From the NCBI GenBank assembly GCA_963675135.1, contig OY776121.1, positions 82,358,875 to 82,422,874 on the forward strand: DNA of 64,000 nucleotides. Direction: 5' to 3'. The position numbers and the translations under genes were made by a program. This DNA is from Galeopsis tetrahit (taxonomy: Eukaryota; Streptophyta; Magnoliopsida; Lamiales; Lamiaceae). Shown piece after piece: positions 48,226 to 60,897 of the stretch; the first letter of the stretch is position 1, and the number at the start of each line of letters is the position of its first letter. The notes beneath the pieces were generated by a model that saw only the letters and a program-made list of their open reading frames with translations, searched no databases and had not been told where the DNA came from.

Positions 48226-48458
48226 CTCCCACCGTCCCGAGTAAGTTTCTCACTTCTTTTTGTTGTTTTGATTAAGAAATATGATAAAATAATAAATGTA
48301 GTACAAGTGATGTCATGGTGAGACAAAAAATAATAGATTAGTATGAGATGAAATAGAATAAAATAATAGATAAAGTATAAGTGATGTGATTGAGAGAGAG
48401 AAAATCATATGCCAAAAATGGCAAAAAATGAAATGGGAAACTTATTGTGGGACATCCA
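48226..48458. mobile_element. Degenerate Stowaway MITE
   Basis: The left end CTCCCACCGTCCCGAGTAAG with gtttctcactt pairs with the right part gggaaacttattgtgggaca. TA lies at both presumed edges (48224-48225 and 48459-48460). The ends have diverged more than in the other Stowaways here. Confidence 0.6.
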
Positions 48459-49053
48459 TAAAAGGAAAGTGGGAAACTTTAAATGAATTTTAGATCGAAG
48501 CCACCAACAAAGAATCTGCTCTATAAATTTAAACTCGCTCAGGAAATAAGTGATTAGCTGTGCAATAATAAAACTGTCAACACAACCACAGCTGCAAAAT
48601 TATAAAGATTAGGGGGGGCTTGTGAAACGGACCTCAACTTAATATTTATACTCTACTTTGCTCCAAAACACAATTTTCATAGGATCATAAATCCTTATAT
48701 GATAGAATTTATAAGCGATGAGAACTCGTCCCATGTTTGAGATAGTCTCATACTATAAATTATATTTCGACAAGTACATATATATTAGTATCTGTCGAGA
48801 ATATCGATGGTGCAAGAAAATAAGAGTAACACTAGTGTAAACTTGTTCACATGAACTGCATCCAATTTTTGACACATTTACAAAATGGATTTAACAAAAA
48901 CTTGTATATAGGAGCCATTTAAAATTATTGGTAGGGTCAATGGAATTCACTAATCTTAAATCAGTGAACTAGGTTCATACGAGTTTTTGTCAGAAGATTA
49001 ATATTGCATCCAAATGAAAGCGCTATGCACAATAGTTCAAGATAAAAACACCA

Positions 49054-51361
49054 TCAATCTAAACGGATCCCACCCATGAAGGTCCTTGGGTCGGGGCAAT
49101 TCCCACTGAACTGAGCTTGTGAGAAATCGAAACCCGGGTTCTGCAGAAGAAATTACATACGTGAAGCATAAGAATGATTTTAGGTGAGGACATAAGTGCC
49201 TGGAATCCTACAAAAGGTAAGCATATATCTGGAATGCTACAATAGGTATGCTCGTTGTATACAACGGCACATGGAAACCACATATCTTGTGTATGATGAG
49301 ATAGCATAAATATCTGGAAAACGGGATTCTGCTTATATAATACAAAAGTAAAATCATCAATGTCTTATAATAATTAAACTACAGGTGCAATATTCACTGG
49401 GTATTTTTCAAAATTTTCTTCTTCTATCATGTTTTGCATATAAAGCAAAAGATGATGATTGGCAATAGAAGACAACTACACATTTTCAATGTGTGAAAGG
49501 AGAAGAGAACTAACTAAGACCCTACCTAAATCCTAAATTAGTAAAAGGAAAGAGTATACCATTGTAAAGCTTGGCTATTTAAAACAAATAATCATGCAGC
49601 TAAAAAGAAGCAATAACATATAAAGCAAGCGGTGGGGCATGGGGATTTTTGGCTAAAGAATTAAGATGAAGTACCTCCTCCTGAAACCGTTGAAGCATGA
49701 GACGCTTCTGTTCAAGATCCACAGTATATGGATCCAACTGAGCCTGGCCAGTTATTGGTGAAGACCATGTCTGGCCTTTGTCCCTCTTCTGCAAGGTTAT
49801 GTGCATAATATCGTCTTCTGCAGAATACACAAACTTCACATTATGTACAGAACATGACGATAGAGCAATCACCTAAATCCCAGCTGAGCATGGAAGACTA
49901 CAGTACAGATTAAAATTAAATCATTTAATTTTCAGTTATGTTCAAGTATAATATTTTCAGATTACATCGCGCAGACCTAGGGGGTGCTTAGTAAGGGTAA
50001 TGGGGATTGGTATGGTATGGTGGTGGTGGGGAATGAGGATAGGTATGGTGGTGGTGGGGAATGGGGATAGGTTGCATGCCTCCCATTAAAGGGGGTAATT
50101 CCTCAAAGTGGGAATCATAATTGATGTGAAGGAATCACTCCCCAACACCAAACACCAACTTCCATTACTTCCCTATTCCTATTCCTATTACCAAAAACCC
50201 CTAACTCTAGGACTGACTTTTATGTATCAGAGAGCACAATCAGTGGGCATTTGAATATTTAACAGAGTCAAATTTATGAATTAGTAATGCAGAATTTCTC
50301 TCATTCAACTGTGCTTGAGTAGATAAAGGCTAGAGAGAAGGTGAGATATGAAATGTTTGCCCGGTTTTAATTTCATCCAAGAACTCTCAATTTCATGCAA
50401 AATCTTAGTCCTGAACTCTTGATTTCTGTAACAACAGAGCTCAGCCAAAAGCATTTCATAAAACAGATCTAGTTTCTCCGCAAGCATAAATCATTTTGAA
50501 CCCCTCTAACTACATAAAGCAACATTGACAAGACAACTAAAGAATTTCCATTAACCACAACAAAAGGCACTGACAAAACATCTACACAAAAAAACTGTTT
50601 CCCAATAATATATCACCTTCAAACAAAACGCCAAAACACATTGTCATTCTCAACATATTTTTCAATCTCACCACTAAAATACATTTTTCAAAATAATCTC
50701 CCAAGGATGACCGGACATAATCACTCACAACGCTAGTTTTCAAGAACTTCATCTTCTTTTATTTCATCATAAAATCTGAACACGAGCAGATAGTTTCACA
50801 GAGCAAAAAATGAAGAGGAAATGAAATGACCATGCTCCTCAATAATCTAAATCATAAATTTGTACAATTGAGAGGTCTCCTACAAATTCTGTTTTGGAAA
50901 AAGGTAAAGACATTTACTCTTCGAGTAAAAAACAATTATTCACAAGAACATACCAAGAGTCCAAAACGAACAATCTGTCTTCACTGGGTGGGTGAGGTCA
51001 TGCTGTAATTCATCAAAAAAAGAAGTAAATCAATTTTAACCACTTAATACAGCTAACAAATCCTAGTAAAGAAGTAGAAACCAAAATACAGACATTTAGG
51101 TAGGGCGGGTTCCCTTTGATCCCAACTTCAACATGCTTGGACTCAATCTTGCAGCAGAATAACTTTTTTGGAACGTTTGGTGGAAGGGTTATGTACATGT
51201 TCACCTCTTCCAGCGTTTGATCCCAATCGAACACCTTCTGACCTATAAGAGGACATTTAATGAGCACATCATCTAATTCACAAGAATGAGTTTTTGCACT
51301 CAAAACTAGTACCATTGTGAATGTAGCTATGGCGTTTCTCAGGAGCTAATTTCTCAGCCAT
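49054..51361 (-). CDS. NudC/CS-domain protein (NUDCD2-like), 5 exons, 158 aa
   Basis: Minus-strand exons: 51313-51361, 51094-51242, 50954-51002, 49675-49817 and 49054-49140, all GT-AG with consistent phase, giving 158 residues. The protein begins MAEKLAPEKRHSYIHNGQKV. A CS (p23-like) domain runs from about residue 18 to 105: VFDWDQTLEEVNMYITLPPN, the KLFCCKIESKHVEVGIKGNP strand pair, and CSFWTLEDDIMHITLQK. The tail NPGFDFSQAQFSGNCPDPRT with a final FMGGIRLD matches NudC domain-containing protein 2 relatives. Such proteins act as small HSP90-associated co-chaperones in the cytosol; the plant client is unknown. An upstream non-coding exon with donor gagag|gtactt (about 51900) suggests a 5' UTR intron. 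The last intron (535 bases) is TE-free, but intron 3 carries a MITE-like insertion near 49980-50207. Confidence 0.88.
49979..50207. mobile_element. MITE-like insertion in an intron of the NudC gene
   Basis: The left end gggggtgcttagtaagggta and the inverted right end (gggtttttggtaataggaat) are imperfect inverted repeats, with CTA on both sides as a possible 3-bp duplication. A ggtatggtggtggtggggaa unit is repeated in tandem near the left end. The superfamily is uncertain, possibly PIF/Harbinger. Confidence 0.5.
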
Positions 51362-52019
51362 TTCTCTTGTGATATCAATTCCGAGCTGCACTTCTTTAAT
51401 CCTTCTCTTTTTCCCTCAATCAGGTATATATCCGCTATTTAGCTCCGGATTTAGTTACATAATCTGGTAATTCGTGATGATTCCACCTGAAGTAATCAGA
51501 AACCCTAATGAAATCCCACACAATAACAGAAACAATAAACGCAATATAAGCAGTAACAAGGATGGAGCTTGATTCTTATATCCAATTTTCTCTCATGTAG
51601 AACTATTTCAAAACTTGAAAGGCACATTCAACTAATAAATTTCGCCACTGTGTTTCTTCGGAGAAAATACAAATCATTTTTTTCTTTACATTGCATTTTA
51701 TTCTTTGTTCCAAAAAAAAGAGTTGTCTATTATAAAAGATGCCTCGCTATACTCCGAGAAGGCACGAGAAATTCATGTAAGAAATTAGATAAATTCACGA
51801 TGACTATATCACGGTAATTGTACATGAAAAAAATTCTGCGCAAAACGAATTAGCATATTTCACAGCCGCCGATCAACTGGTAAAGCTGGAAATTAAGTAC
51901 CTCTCGACGGCTGCGGGGAGTGGTTACGGCGGCGTTGGAGTCGCGGAGGTAGCTTACGATTGATTTTCTTTTTGTTTTGCGAGAGAGGAGAATCCAGAAT
52001 CCTTGTTGCACTGATTATT

Positions 52020-53050
52020 TAGACTATGGTACAGAATTTAGGGAAAATTACATTTAGACAGGTGGTTTATATAATTGAGTCAAATGACACCTCAGATTGT
52101 TTTAAGTAATTACACTAAACTCCTCCACTGTTTCAAAAATTAACCAAAGATGTTCCGAATAATCCAGCCTGCCCCAAATAATCAAGCTATTGAATCTTTA
52201 GTATTGAGCAACTAACTAATACGAATGTGAATGACTCAACTCGAGTCACTAGATGAAACTAATTCAATTATATATTATTTATCAACTAATATCATAAATA
52301 TTTATCTAGACAATTTAACATATTTATGCGTGTAATATGTTATTATATTAATTTCTAAAATTAATGAATGTTATAGTGTTAGTATAAATATCAGTTACAC
52401 GGTACAACTTGTTGATTTTCTATTGGTATTTATTTCATGCTATATTTGTACAGAAATATCAAATTATTTACCCACCATCTAAAACGGCAGAATTAGAAAG
52501 ATTTGCGTGTATTAGTGCAAATTAAAAACAAATAAGACACCTCTAAAGCAATTTTAGATTCATAGGGCTAATCTTTTCTATATAGGTATGGATACGTTTT
52601 TCTTATTTTTAGCTATCCTTGATGTTATTGGAGTAATTGGCACGTTTTTTTTTGCTTGACTTTAGAGACTCAATTAATTATTATGAAGAAAAATTCAAAT
52701 CAAATTACGTAGGTGAATAATGAGTACGATTTCACAAAAAATAATTAAATAAGTCAATAAAAACGTACAAGTAGTTTAATCACCATCCATAAGCTAAACA
52801 ACGAAAATAAAATACGCAATATATACACTTATAAATTCTAATCATATAGAGTTAAATTACAATAATGTAACATATTTAAATTTTAAAGCAACACATAACA
52901 TCATCATAAGTCATAATTTAAAAATTACTTCAAAACAAACTTATATAGTCAAATTATAAAATTTTAAAGTCATGATTTTTCACACCGATCGAATCAATGA
53001 GGAACCGGGCCCAAAATCGGTTCAGTACCATTTTAACGGTTGACCAATAA
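52020..53050. other. AT-rich intergenic DNA, no gene seen
   Basis: This is the divergent flank upstream of the NudC gene followed by AT-rich sequence. I see no coding frame, tRNA or delimitable repeat. Confidence 0.5.
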
Positions 53051-53055
53051 AAATC

Positions 53056-54256
53056 GACACTGTAAACACAAATTCGTGAATTAAATATAAAAATGCGAAA
53101 ATGCGAAACAATGTATTTAATTTCAGATTAAACCGATAAATATTGTGGAATTTCGGATTAAACCGATAAATATTGTGGGTTACAATCTCTAATTTTGCTC
53201 ATTTGATTCTCTCTTCTTGAACTTTACTTGAACTTCTTGAGCTTTTGGAGTTGGATCTGCAGCTGAATCCTCTTCGATCTTGAATTTGAGACTTTATAAC
53301 GTTAATCCAAGGGCTTGACACCGTATTTTAGATTAAACGTTGAATTTAGGGACTTTTGGGATGAACGTCGTTGAATATCGTTCTTGAACTTCGGGACTTT
53401 GCAACGTTAATCCAAGGGCTTGATGCCGTATTTTGAATTAAACGTCGATTTTCGGGATTTATTCGGGACTTTTCGGGACTTTGTCGACCGTTGAAGATCC
53501 ACGAAGCACCTCCTCCTTGAAGAAACGTCGAATTGAGGGGCTTAACAACTTAATCCCCACCCGACTGCTGCTTCTCGCCACTTTTTGAAGAAACGTCGAA
53601 TTGAGGGGCTTAACAACTTAATCCTCGTCGAATTGAGGGGCTTAACAACTTAATCCCCACCCGACTGCTGCTTCTCGCCACTTTTTGAAGAAACGTCGAA
53701 TTGAGGGGCTTAACAACTTAATCCCCACCCGACTGCTGCTTCTCGCCGCTTTGCACGAAGAACGCCTTTGAAGCTCCTCCAACTGCTGAAGGACTCTAAA
53801 ATCTCTGTAGAGAATTTTTAGAGCCTTGAATGTTTCTGACTTCTTGATTATGAAATGAATGAAATGAGGCTTCTATTTATAGGTGTAGAACTAGGGTTTT
53901 TATGGGCCAAGTTTGATGGACTGGAGATATTTGTGCTAAGTGGTTAGGACTTAGTTCAAATTTTGAATTACTTGATGGACTAAGAATACCATATCTGGGC
54001 TTGATTTGTTTGTTGGGCTTTAAAGGCCCGTTTGAATTTGTTGGACTTCAATGGCCCGATTTGAACTTCTTGGACTTTAGAGGCCCGATTTGAATTTCTT
54101 GGACTTTAGAGGCTTGTCTTGATTTACTAGACTTCAGAGGCCCGACTGAATTTGTTGGACTTTAGAGGCCCAAATTAAACTCCACTTAATTTATTGGGCT
54201 TTAGAGGCCCAAATCAATTGGAGGGCCCGATAAAATTTAGGTGTCTGCAGACGCCA
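53056..54256 (-). mobile_element. Probable solo LTR with internal tandem repeats
   Basis: AAATC flanks the unit on both sides (53051-53055 and 54257-54261), a 5-bp duplication as made by LTR retrotransposons. Read on the minus strand it starts TGGCGTCTGCAGACACC. It carries a TATA box context cctataaatagaagcctc at about 53860-53890, followed by a leader-like stretch, which fits a U3-R-U5 layout. The inner end is ...TTTACAGTGTC, so the usual CA terminus is not exact. Inside are about eight copies of a ggactttagaggcc-type unit (53990-54215) and several copies of a 65-70 bp unit (53518-53755). No retroviral-type coding region lies next to it. Confidence 0.55.
53518..53755. repeat. Tandem array of a 65-70 bp unit
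   Basis: Three full copies and one shortened copy of a unit that contains gaagaaacgtcgaattgagg, ggcttaacaacttaatccc and cacccgactgctgcttctcg. Copies are nearly identical, suggesting recent expansion or conversion inside the LTR-like element. Confidence 0.8.
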
Positions 54257-54261
54257 AAATC

Positions 54262-55840
54262 AATTTTTTCCTGTTTTATTTTATTTATTTTTCTTATGTA
54301 ATTTTATACTTCCACTTGAATTGTTCAAATGTTTTAATGTTTGTATTGTTATTTTATGGCTCTACATATTTTATTTTAATATGAATCTTTCTAATGTGAT
54401 GTGAAAAAAATAACTAAATATAATTTTAACTGTTAAACCACCGGTTCAATCGATGTTCAATTCAATTTGATCGTCGAATCGTTTAAAAATAAATAATATG
54501 AATTGGAATATAAATCGGTGTCCAATTCAATTTGACCGGAATCGATTATGAAAATACTGTTCCACACACAATTTACCATCATATATCATATAACATATAG
54601 CATCATAATTTTAAGTTTTACGTAATAATCACATATTATTATTGTTTAAAATTAAATGACGAAGGTTAAGGCTAAAAAAGAAATGAGTATTGTTTAGGAT
54701 GGTGGCGTGTGGTCACAAATGAATGTGAACAGGGTACAAGATAATGGAATCTGAAGATGAGATTAGATGAGGCCCACATTATATGATGCCAATTGGTAAT
54801 TGCCTAAGTTATATTCCCATATCCTTTTTAAGATAATACAATTGCACATTTGCTTCTTCATCATTTCAATAATTAATGATTGCAAATATTGAAGGATTGG
54901 TTATTAAATCATTTCAACAACTAATGATTTTAACAATTAATGAAAGATGAGGACATAATTACAACTTCAAATATTTTAACTATATAGTTTTGTAAAAATA
55001 ATCCTAAGTCCATCTTTGTAAAATGGATAAAGTTTTTTTTTTTATATACGGAGTATATTTTAGCGATATTACTGAGATCTTAAAAACAAACTTTTGTGAA
55101 CATATTCTTTTTCTTGAATGACTGAAGTATTTTTCGTTCTGTTTCTCTCTTGCATATTGTGAATCGGCCTTTATTTTAATTTTTTTTATATATGCATAAC
55201 AATTTACGTTCTCTAATTTAGAGTGAATTTAATATAATTTGTTTTTCCCTTTTTCTGTAGCAATTTTAATATTAGGATGTCTAATTTCTGTCCTCCACGT
55301 AAGCAATTTGCGATTGATTTCATTTTAATTTTTTATTTTTTTGCAAAAAATTGAATAAGAAAATGATTGAAATTGGACACTATATGACTACAATTGATAA
55401 AATAGAAAGAAAGAAAAAACTTTATCCATCCAAAAAAGATACGTGTACGTACATTTATTTTCAATCTAGTTTAAGAAAGTATAGTTAGAACATTAATTTT
55501 TTACTTTATTTTTGTCCTTATGTTTACTTTTTTTCCAAGTTAAATACTACCCCATGAACATATATTAATAACATTTATTTCAATGTTAGGTTGTTTTATT
55601 GTCATTTTGAATAATGAAGTCTTCTTTTGACAAATGAACAATCTATTTAAAAACAAAAGTATATATTTGTAGTACGGAATGAGTATTATATTGGATCTAC
55701 GATATTTTACATAAAGTAAAACTGATATTAATTCATGAGTATAAATTATTATACTCTTTTTATTTCACAAAAATAGACATGTTCTATTAATTTATATAAA
55801 AAAACATAATACGTGGAGTAGCTATTTTGTGGAATGGAAG
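54262..55840. other. AT-rich intergenic DNA, no gene seen
   Basis: Long AT-rich sequence with no open frame of note on either strand. No target duplication or terminal repeat was recognised. Confidence 0.5.
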
Positions 55841-55853
55841 AGTATTATTTTAC

Positions 55854-55969
55854 AAGACGAAGTTGGATAGCTCAAGTGGTTAGATCACCACTACCTAGGC
55901 TTTAGATCCTAGGTTCGAATCGAGTCATAGGAGGAAAAAAGGATGAGTATTTAATGCAATAAAAAAAAT
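55854..55969 (+). mobile_element. tRNA-derived SINE with 13-bp target duplication
   Basis: The head resembles a tRNA: an A-box-like gatagctcaagtgg and a B-box ggttcgaatc about 35 bases later, followed by a short body and an A-rich tail (aataaaaaaaat). Both sides carry the perfect 13-bp repeat AGTATTATTTTAC (55841-55853 and 55970-55982). These are the hallmarks of a Pol III-transcribed SINE mobilised by LINE machinery. The tRNA fold beyond the boxes is degenerate, so this is not a functional tRNA gene. Confidence 0.88.
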
Positions 55970-55989
55970 AGTATTATTTTACACTAATA

Positions 55990-56840
55990 ATTTAAAAGTA
56001 AATTATCAAACTTATTATACATTAAAATAATCAATTATTCCACAATAATAATTTAAAAATAAAATATCAAATATATATATATTCAGATTATAAAAGAGAT
56101 ATGAGAGTCACATGGGGTAAAAAGTTGTAGGTGTCCCAACAACCCAACTTGCATAATAATGAGTCTGATGAGATAATGTATCAAGATTATATGTAGCCCA
56201 AGAATCAGATTCAGACAAAAGAAATACTACTGGATATCATGCATATCTCTTCTCTTTTACGAAGTGAAGGGGAAACACTAGCAGACAAGGGACGCGCTGT
56301 TATTTCATTTTTAAGGTGTCCCCATGCCCTCAAGCTCTCAAAAAGGATAACCCACCAAATCACTTTCAAGCAAGCAATAATTCATGAAAAAGGAAAATAA
56401 AAATCAAGACTTTTTCGTGTTTCTTGACTAATGGAATGTGCATTGAATTTGAACCTTCAGTTTACCCAAGAGAGCGAGTGACTGAGTGGGGTGGGTTATT
56501 CTTTCGTTTTCTTGCATAAGATAAGAAAAGATGAATACCAAATACTTGAACAAGCACAAAACCTGTGACTGCAAATTGCCCATCTGTTTTCTTGCTGCCC
56601 CACTCCCATAACCAATCATCTTCTCTCCATCTTTCTCTCTCCTAACAACAGCAGTGAAATTCTCAGTATTTCCACACCCCCTTTCTTGATTTTCATCCTC
56701 CAATCTGCAACCCTACTTCCCAGTTTCTGAAATCAGCAAGAAAAAGGGGTTGATTTATGGTCTTGCAAATGTCTGAATAGCATAGACATGTGTGTTTCTG
56801 TTTTTGATAGGTCTATTTTCCCCTTTTGGTGTTAGAAATT
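55990..56840. other. Upstream region of the cryptochrome gene
   Basis: No gene is supported. A 91-codon minus-strand frame (56428-56703) overlaps the probable CRY1 leader and is taken as chance. CT-rich text around 56600-56700 may be 5' UTR. Confidence 0.4.
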
Positions 56841-56847
56841 GCTGGTG

Positions 56848-59800
56848 ATGTCAGGGGGTGGGTGTAGTATAGTCTGGTTTAGGAGAGATCTGAGAGTGGA
56901 AGACAACCCTGCATTAGCTGCTGCAGTTAGGGCAGGTGCAGTTGTGCCCTTATTTATATGGGCACCCGAGGAAGAAGGACACTATTGTCCGGGAAGGGTT
57001 TCAAGATGGTGGCTTAAGCAGAGTTTAGCCCATCTTGATATGTCCTTAAAAAGCCTTGGGACATCTCTTGTAACAAAGAGATCCACTGATAGTGTTGTTT
57101 CTCTTCTTGAAGTTATCAGGTCTACTGGATCTACTCACCTCTACTTCAACCATTTATATGGTCAGTTTTCCTTATTAAAGATTGTTATTTTAATACTTGG
57201 ATTGGATTGGATTCTTGGAATCAGTTTTTTATTAGGTTATTGAATACTATTACTTTTTGTGTTTCTTTTGGCTCAATATGCCTTATTAAATCCATTAAAG
57301 TTTGGGTTCTACTAGTTTTTTTAATAATTGGATTCTTTGAGTAAGTTTGTATAATGCTATGATGTTTTGGCTGTATTTGCAAAAAAAACATGTTTCGAGA
57401 AAGTGATTTAATTTAGTGATGGTGAGAAAATATAGCATAATAGTGAAAGTTGTGAGTGTTTGCAAAATTTGTATAAAATAGATGTTGAGTGTTTGGTTTT
57501 TTAATATCCCCTTCTCAACTCTTAGATTATGGATTCTAGATGATTAATTTAAGTTTAATCATTCAATTTGAAAGCACTCAATTACTTCTGAACGCAATTT
57601 CAAGTATAATTTTTAAAAGACACCTGCTTTGTATACTGCCTAGGTTTCAAGTATCATTACTACATTTCATTTTGGTTCAATATGTAGTGCATAACGTACT
57701 TGTTGTGTTGTTTTAGACCCTATATCGTTGGTGAGGGATCATCGAGCAAAGGAAGTTTTGAGCGCTCAGGGCGTGGCTGTGCACTCGTTTAACGCAGATT
57801 TGCTTTACGCGCCTTGGGAAGTTCATGATCAGGATGGACGTCCATTCATAACTTTTACCGAATTCTGGGACGGATGCCTTAGCATGCCATATGATCCCGA
57901 GGCTCCTCTCCTCCCCCCTAAAAGAATTTTGTCTGGTAATTATTATATTCTTGTGTTGAATTGTTCAGGCTATTAGTCTATTGATCTCTCTAATTTTGAA
58001 TCTTTGAGTTATCAGACACCTTCATTCTCTTATCTTCCTTTGTATTTATATACTCCTATTTTTCATGGAAAATACATTTCTTTTTCTTACTGATTAGTTG
58101 TACATGTGTTGGTTTTTAGATAATGACTCTGATCTCAATTCTTTTATACTTGGCCTCTGTCTTGTCATTTATATTAAACAAGATCATAGAGAACTCCTAA
58201 TCGTCTCTCACTAAAATGATGCATGTTTTCAAGGATTCAAATTAAGATGCATCTTTTTCACTCACAGGTGACGTTTCAAGATGTGCATCAGACACATTAG
58301 TCTTCGAAGACGAATCAGAAAAAGGAAGCAATGCACTTCTAGGTCGTGCATGGTCCCCAGGCTGGAGCAATGCCGATAAGGCTCTCACCACATTCTTAAA
58401 CGAGCCCCTAATCGAGTACTCAAAGAATCGAAGGAAAGCAGACAGAAGCACAACCTCGTTCCTGTCTCCACATCTACATTTCGGGGAAGTATCCGTTCGC
58501 AAGATTTTCCATCTCGTGCGAATCAGACAAGTTATGTGGGGCAACGAAGGGAACAAAGCAGGTGAAGAGAGTGTCAACCTGTTCCTCAAGAGCATTGGCC
58601 TTCGGGAATATTCCAGATACTTGAGTTTCCATCATCCTCACAGCCATGAACGACCTTTGCTCGGCCATTTGAAGCATTTCCCTTGGGTTGTGGATGAAGA
58701 CTACTTTAAGGCATGGAGACAAGGAAGAACTGGATATCCTCTTGTAGATGCTGGCATGAGAGAGATATGGGCAACTGGTTGGCTTCATGATCGGATACGT
58801 GTGGTGGTTTCGAGTTTTTTTGTTAAGGTTCTTCAGCTGCCATGGAGATGGGGAATGAAGTACTTTTGGGATACGTTAATCGATGCAGATCTTGAGAGCG
58901 ATGCCCTTGGTTGGCAATACATTTCCGGTACTCTTCCCGATGGTCGTGAGTTTGATCGCATTGATAATCCAGAGGTATCATCAATTTAATCTACGATTTC
59001 TTCTATAAATCGACATGAATTGAATCTACAATTTCTTGACAATTCCTTCCTATAAATCGACACTACACTACTCTTTTTCCATTTTAACAGATTGAGGGCT
59101 ACAAATGTGATCCCAATGGTGAGTACGTTAGAAGATGGCTTCCCGAGCTTGCTAGATTGCCAACCGAATGGATCCATCATCCATGGAATGCACCGGAATC
59201 TGTTCTCCAGGCAGCTGGGATCGAGCTCGGGTCGAACTACCCACTCCCCATTGTTGAAATTGACTCAGCTAAAGCCCGACTGCAAGAAGCTCTAGCACAG
59301 ATGTGGCAGCTCGAGGCAGCTTCAAGGGCTGCCATTGAAAACGGAATGGAAGAAGGACTTGGAGACTCGTCTGAATCCACCCCCATTGCATTTCCTCAAG
59401 ATACACACATGGAGATGGAAAACGAGCCCATCAGAAACACCCCTATGCCTACTTTTAGTAACAGACGATACAGAGATCAGATGGTGCCCAGCATGACTTC
59501 TTCTTTCATTAGGCTTGAAGATGAAGAAACCTCCATTCATGTTAGACACTCTGCTGATAGCAGAGGCGAAGTACCGTCGAATGTGAATGTGATCGAGGGG
59601 CCAACAAGAGAGCCGCTTGTTCAGACAGTTAGAACTAATGATGGTTTCCCTCAAGCTAGAGTTAGAAGGAATTCTGAAGATTCAACAGCCGAGTCGTCTA
59701 GTAGCACTAGGAGAGATAGTGGGGTTGTTCCAGTTTGGTCTCCCCCGAGTTCTAGCTACTCTGATCAATTTGTTGGTGAGGAAAACGGGATGGGAACAAG

Positions 59801-59867
59801 TTCCTCGTATTTGCAAGGACGCCCTCAATCTCACTTGAACTGGAGGCAGCTTTCTCAAACTGGGTAA
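56848..59867 (+). CDS. CRY1: Cryptochrome 1, blue-light photoreceptor, 4 exons, 671 aa
   Basis: Exons 56848-57160, 57717-57935, 58268-58974 and 59091-59867, GT-AG, 671 residues (Arabidopsis CRY1 has 681). The photolyase-homology region starts at once (CSIVWFRRDLRVEDNPAL) and binds FAD and an antenna pterin. The FAD-pocket run LIDADLESDALGWQYISGTL includes, by alignment with Arabidopsis, Asp389 next to the flavin N5 and the proximal Trp393 of the Trp chain. The C-terminal signalling tail carries the DAS features: DQMVP (542-546), an acidic EDEE (556-559), and STAESSSS (611-618). A COP1-binding VP-type motif follows (VVPVWSP, 625-631), and the end is NW-QLSQTG as in CRY1. The protein works in nucleus and cytoplasm, restraining COP1/SPA under blue light. 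The ATG is taken at MSGGGCS; an in-frame TTG just upstream is not used. The stop codon overlaps a gtaagt string that resembles a donor, but the tail ends as expected for the family. Confidence 0.96.
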
Positions 59868-59964
59868 GTTTTTATCTTATGATAACTTCGGTTGAGATTT
59901 TCTGTTACACAGTGGTGTCATCTTCTGTTACACTTTATAGATGAATTATACTAAGATGTGTGTA

Positions 59965-60174
59965 CTCCCTTCCGATTTAACTGTCGTTTTTTTGGGTGTT
60001 TTATGTATATTAAGAAAGTCATTTAATACCTAAAATTATTTTTGTAAAATTACTAATATACCCTCTTATCGATTATCAACGAATCATTTATGGTTGGAAA
60101 GGGAAAAGTTGAAAATGTTGAAAAATGTTTAATTTCTCTTGAAAAACCAAAACGACAGTTAATTCAGAAGGTAG
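59965..60174. mobile_element. Stowaway MITE downstream of CRY1
   Basis: The left end CTCCCTTCCGATTTAACTGT and inverted right end ctaccttctgaattaactgt are flanked by TA (59963-59964 and 60175-60176). It is 210 bp, begins about 100 bases after the CRY1 stop codon, and so probably lies in or near the 3' UTR. Confidence 0.8.
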
Positions 60175-60897
60175 TAATTACTATTTTAGTCATCATTATC
60201 ATTCTTCCATTGCTCTCCTCTTTCTAGTCCCACATGTCATTCATTTAAGAGATGTAATGGAAGATGTTGCACCATTGTGAAACAGGAAATCTCAGTCGTG
60301 CTAACATAAGCAGAATTTTGTGGACTAAAGATAATAGAGTAGTGCTATATGAATCAAACTATAGTTATCCTCTGCCTTTTTTCTTGGATCTTTTGTCAGA
60401 TAATCCTCGCATGCCCCTACTAAGGCGATGATCACGAGTGGCAAGGCGTTGGCCCTGGTTGTCTTTTGCGTCTCTCCTAACAATAGTCTTTCCGGATTAA
60501 AAAGATCCTTTTGTGCCATACAAAGTTTCTGATTGCATCTGATGGTTTCTTCATCCCTCGTTTTCTCATCGTGCTATGTCTGTGGACTGTGGATATGCTG
60601 TACAGTTTGTAGATTATCATCACAAGCACAGGCAATAATCAACATAATAATGTGTAGAGTGCAGTCTTCTGTGTTATGACAATAATTATTTGTCGACTGC
60701 CGTGTTTTTGCCCGTTGTCTTGTAAAAAAACGCACTATGTTGTTGTTCTGAATCGATCAGAGATTCAATTAACAATTTGGGATTTGTGAGTGAAGTAGTT
60801 TTGTTCCTATTCTAAACTGCTGATAACATGTAGTATGATTTATAATATTTCTATCTATTCTAGTTTCTTTCTCCAAAATTACACACATTTGCTAGAT

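Noticed and set aside
55858..55930. tRNA gene
   Set aside because: A and B boxes are present, but the cloverleaf is degenerate and the unit has a poly-A tail and target duplication, so it is a SINE.
56428..56703. 91-codon minus-strand frame upstream of CRY1
   Set aside because: No recognisable family, overlaps the probable CRY1 leader and has no splice or promoter support.
59322..59654. 110-codon minus-strand frame
   Set aside because: Antisense shadow of the last CRY1 exon.
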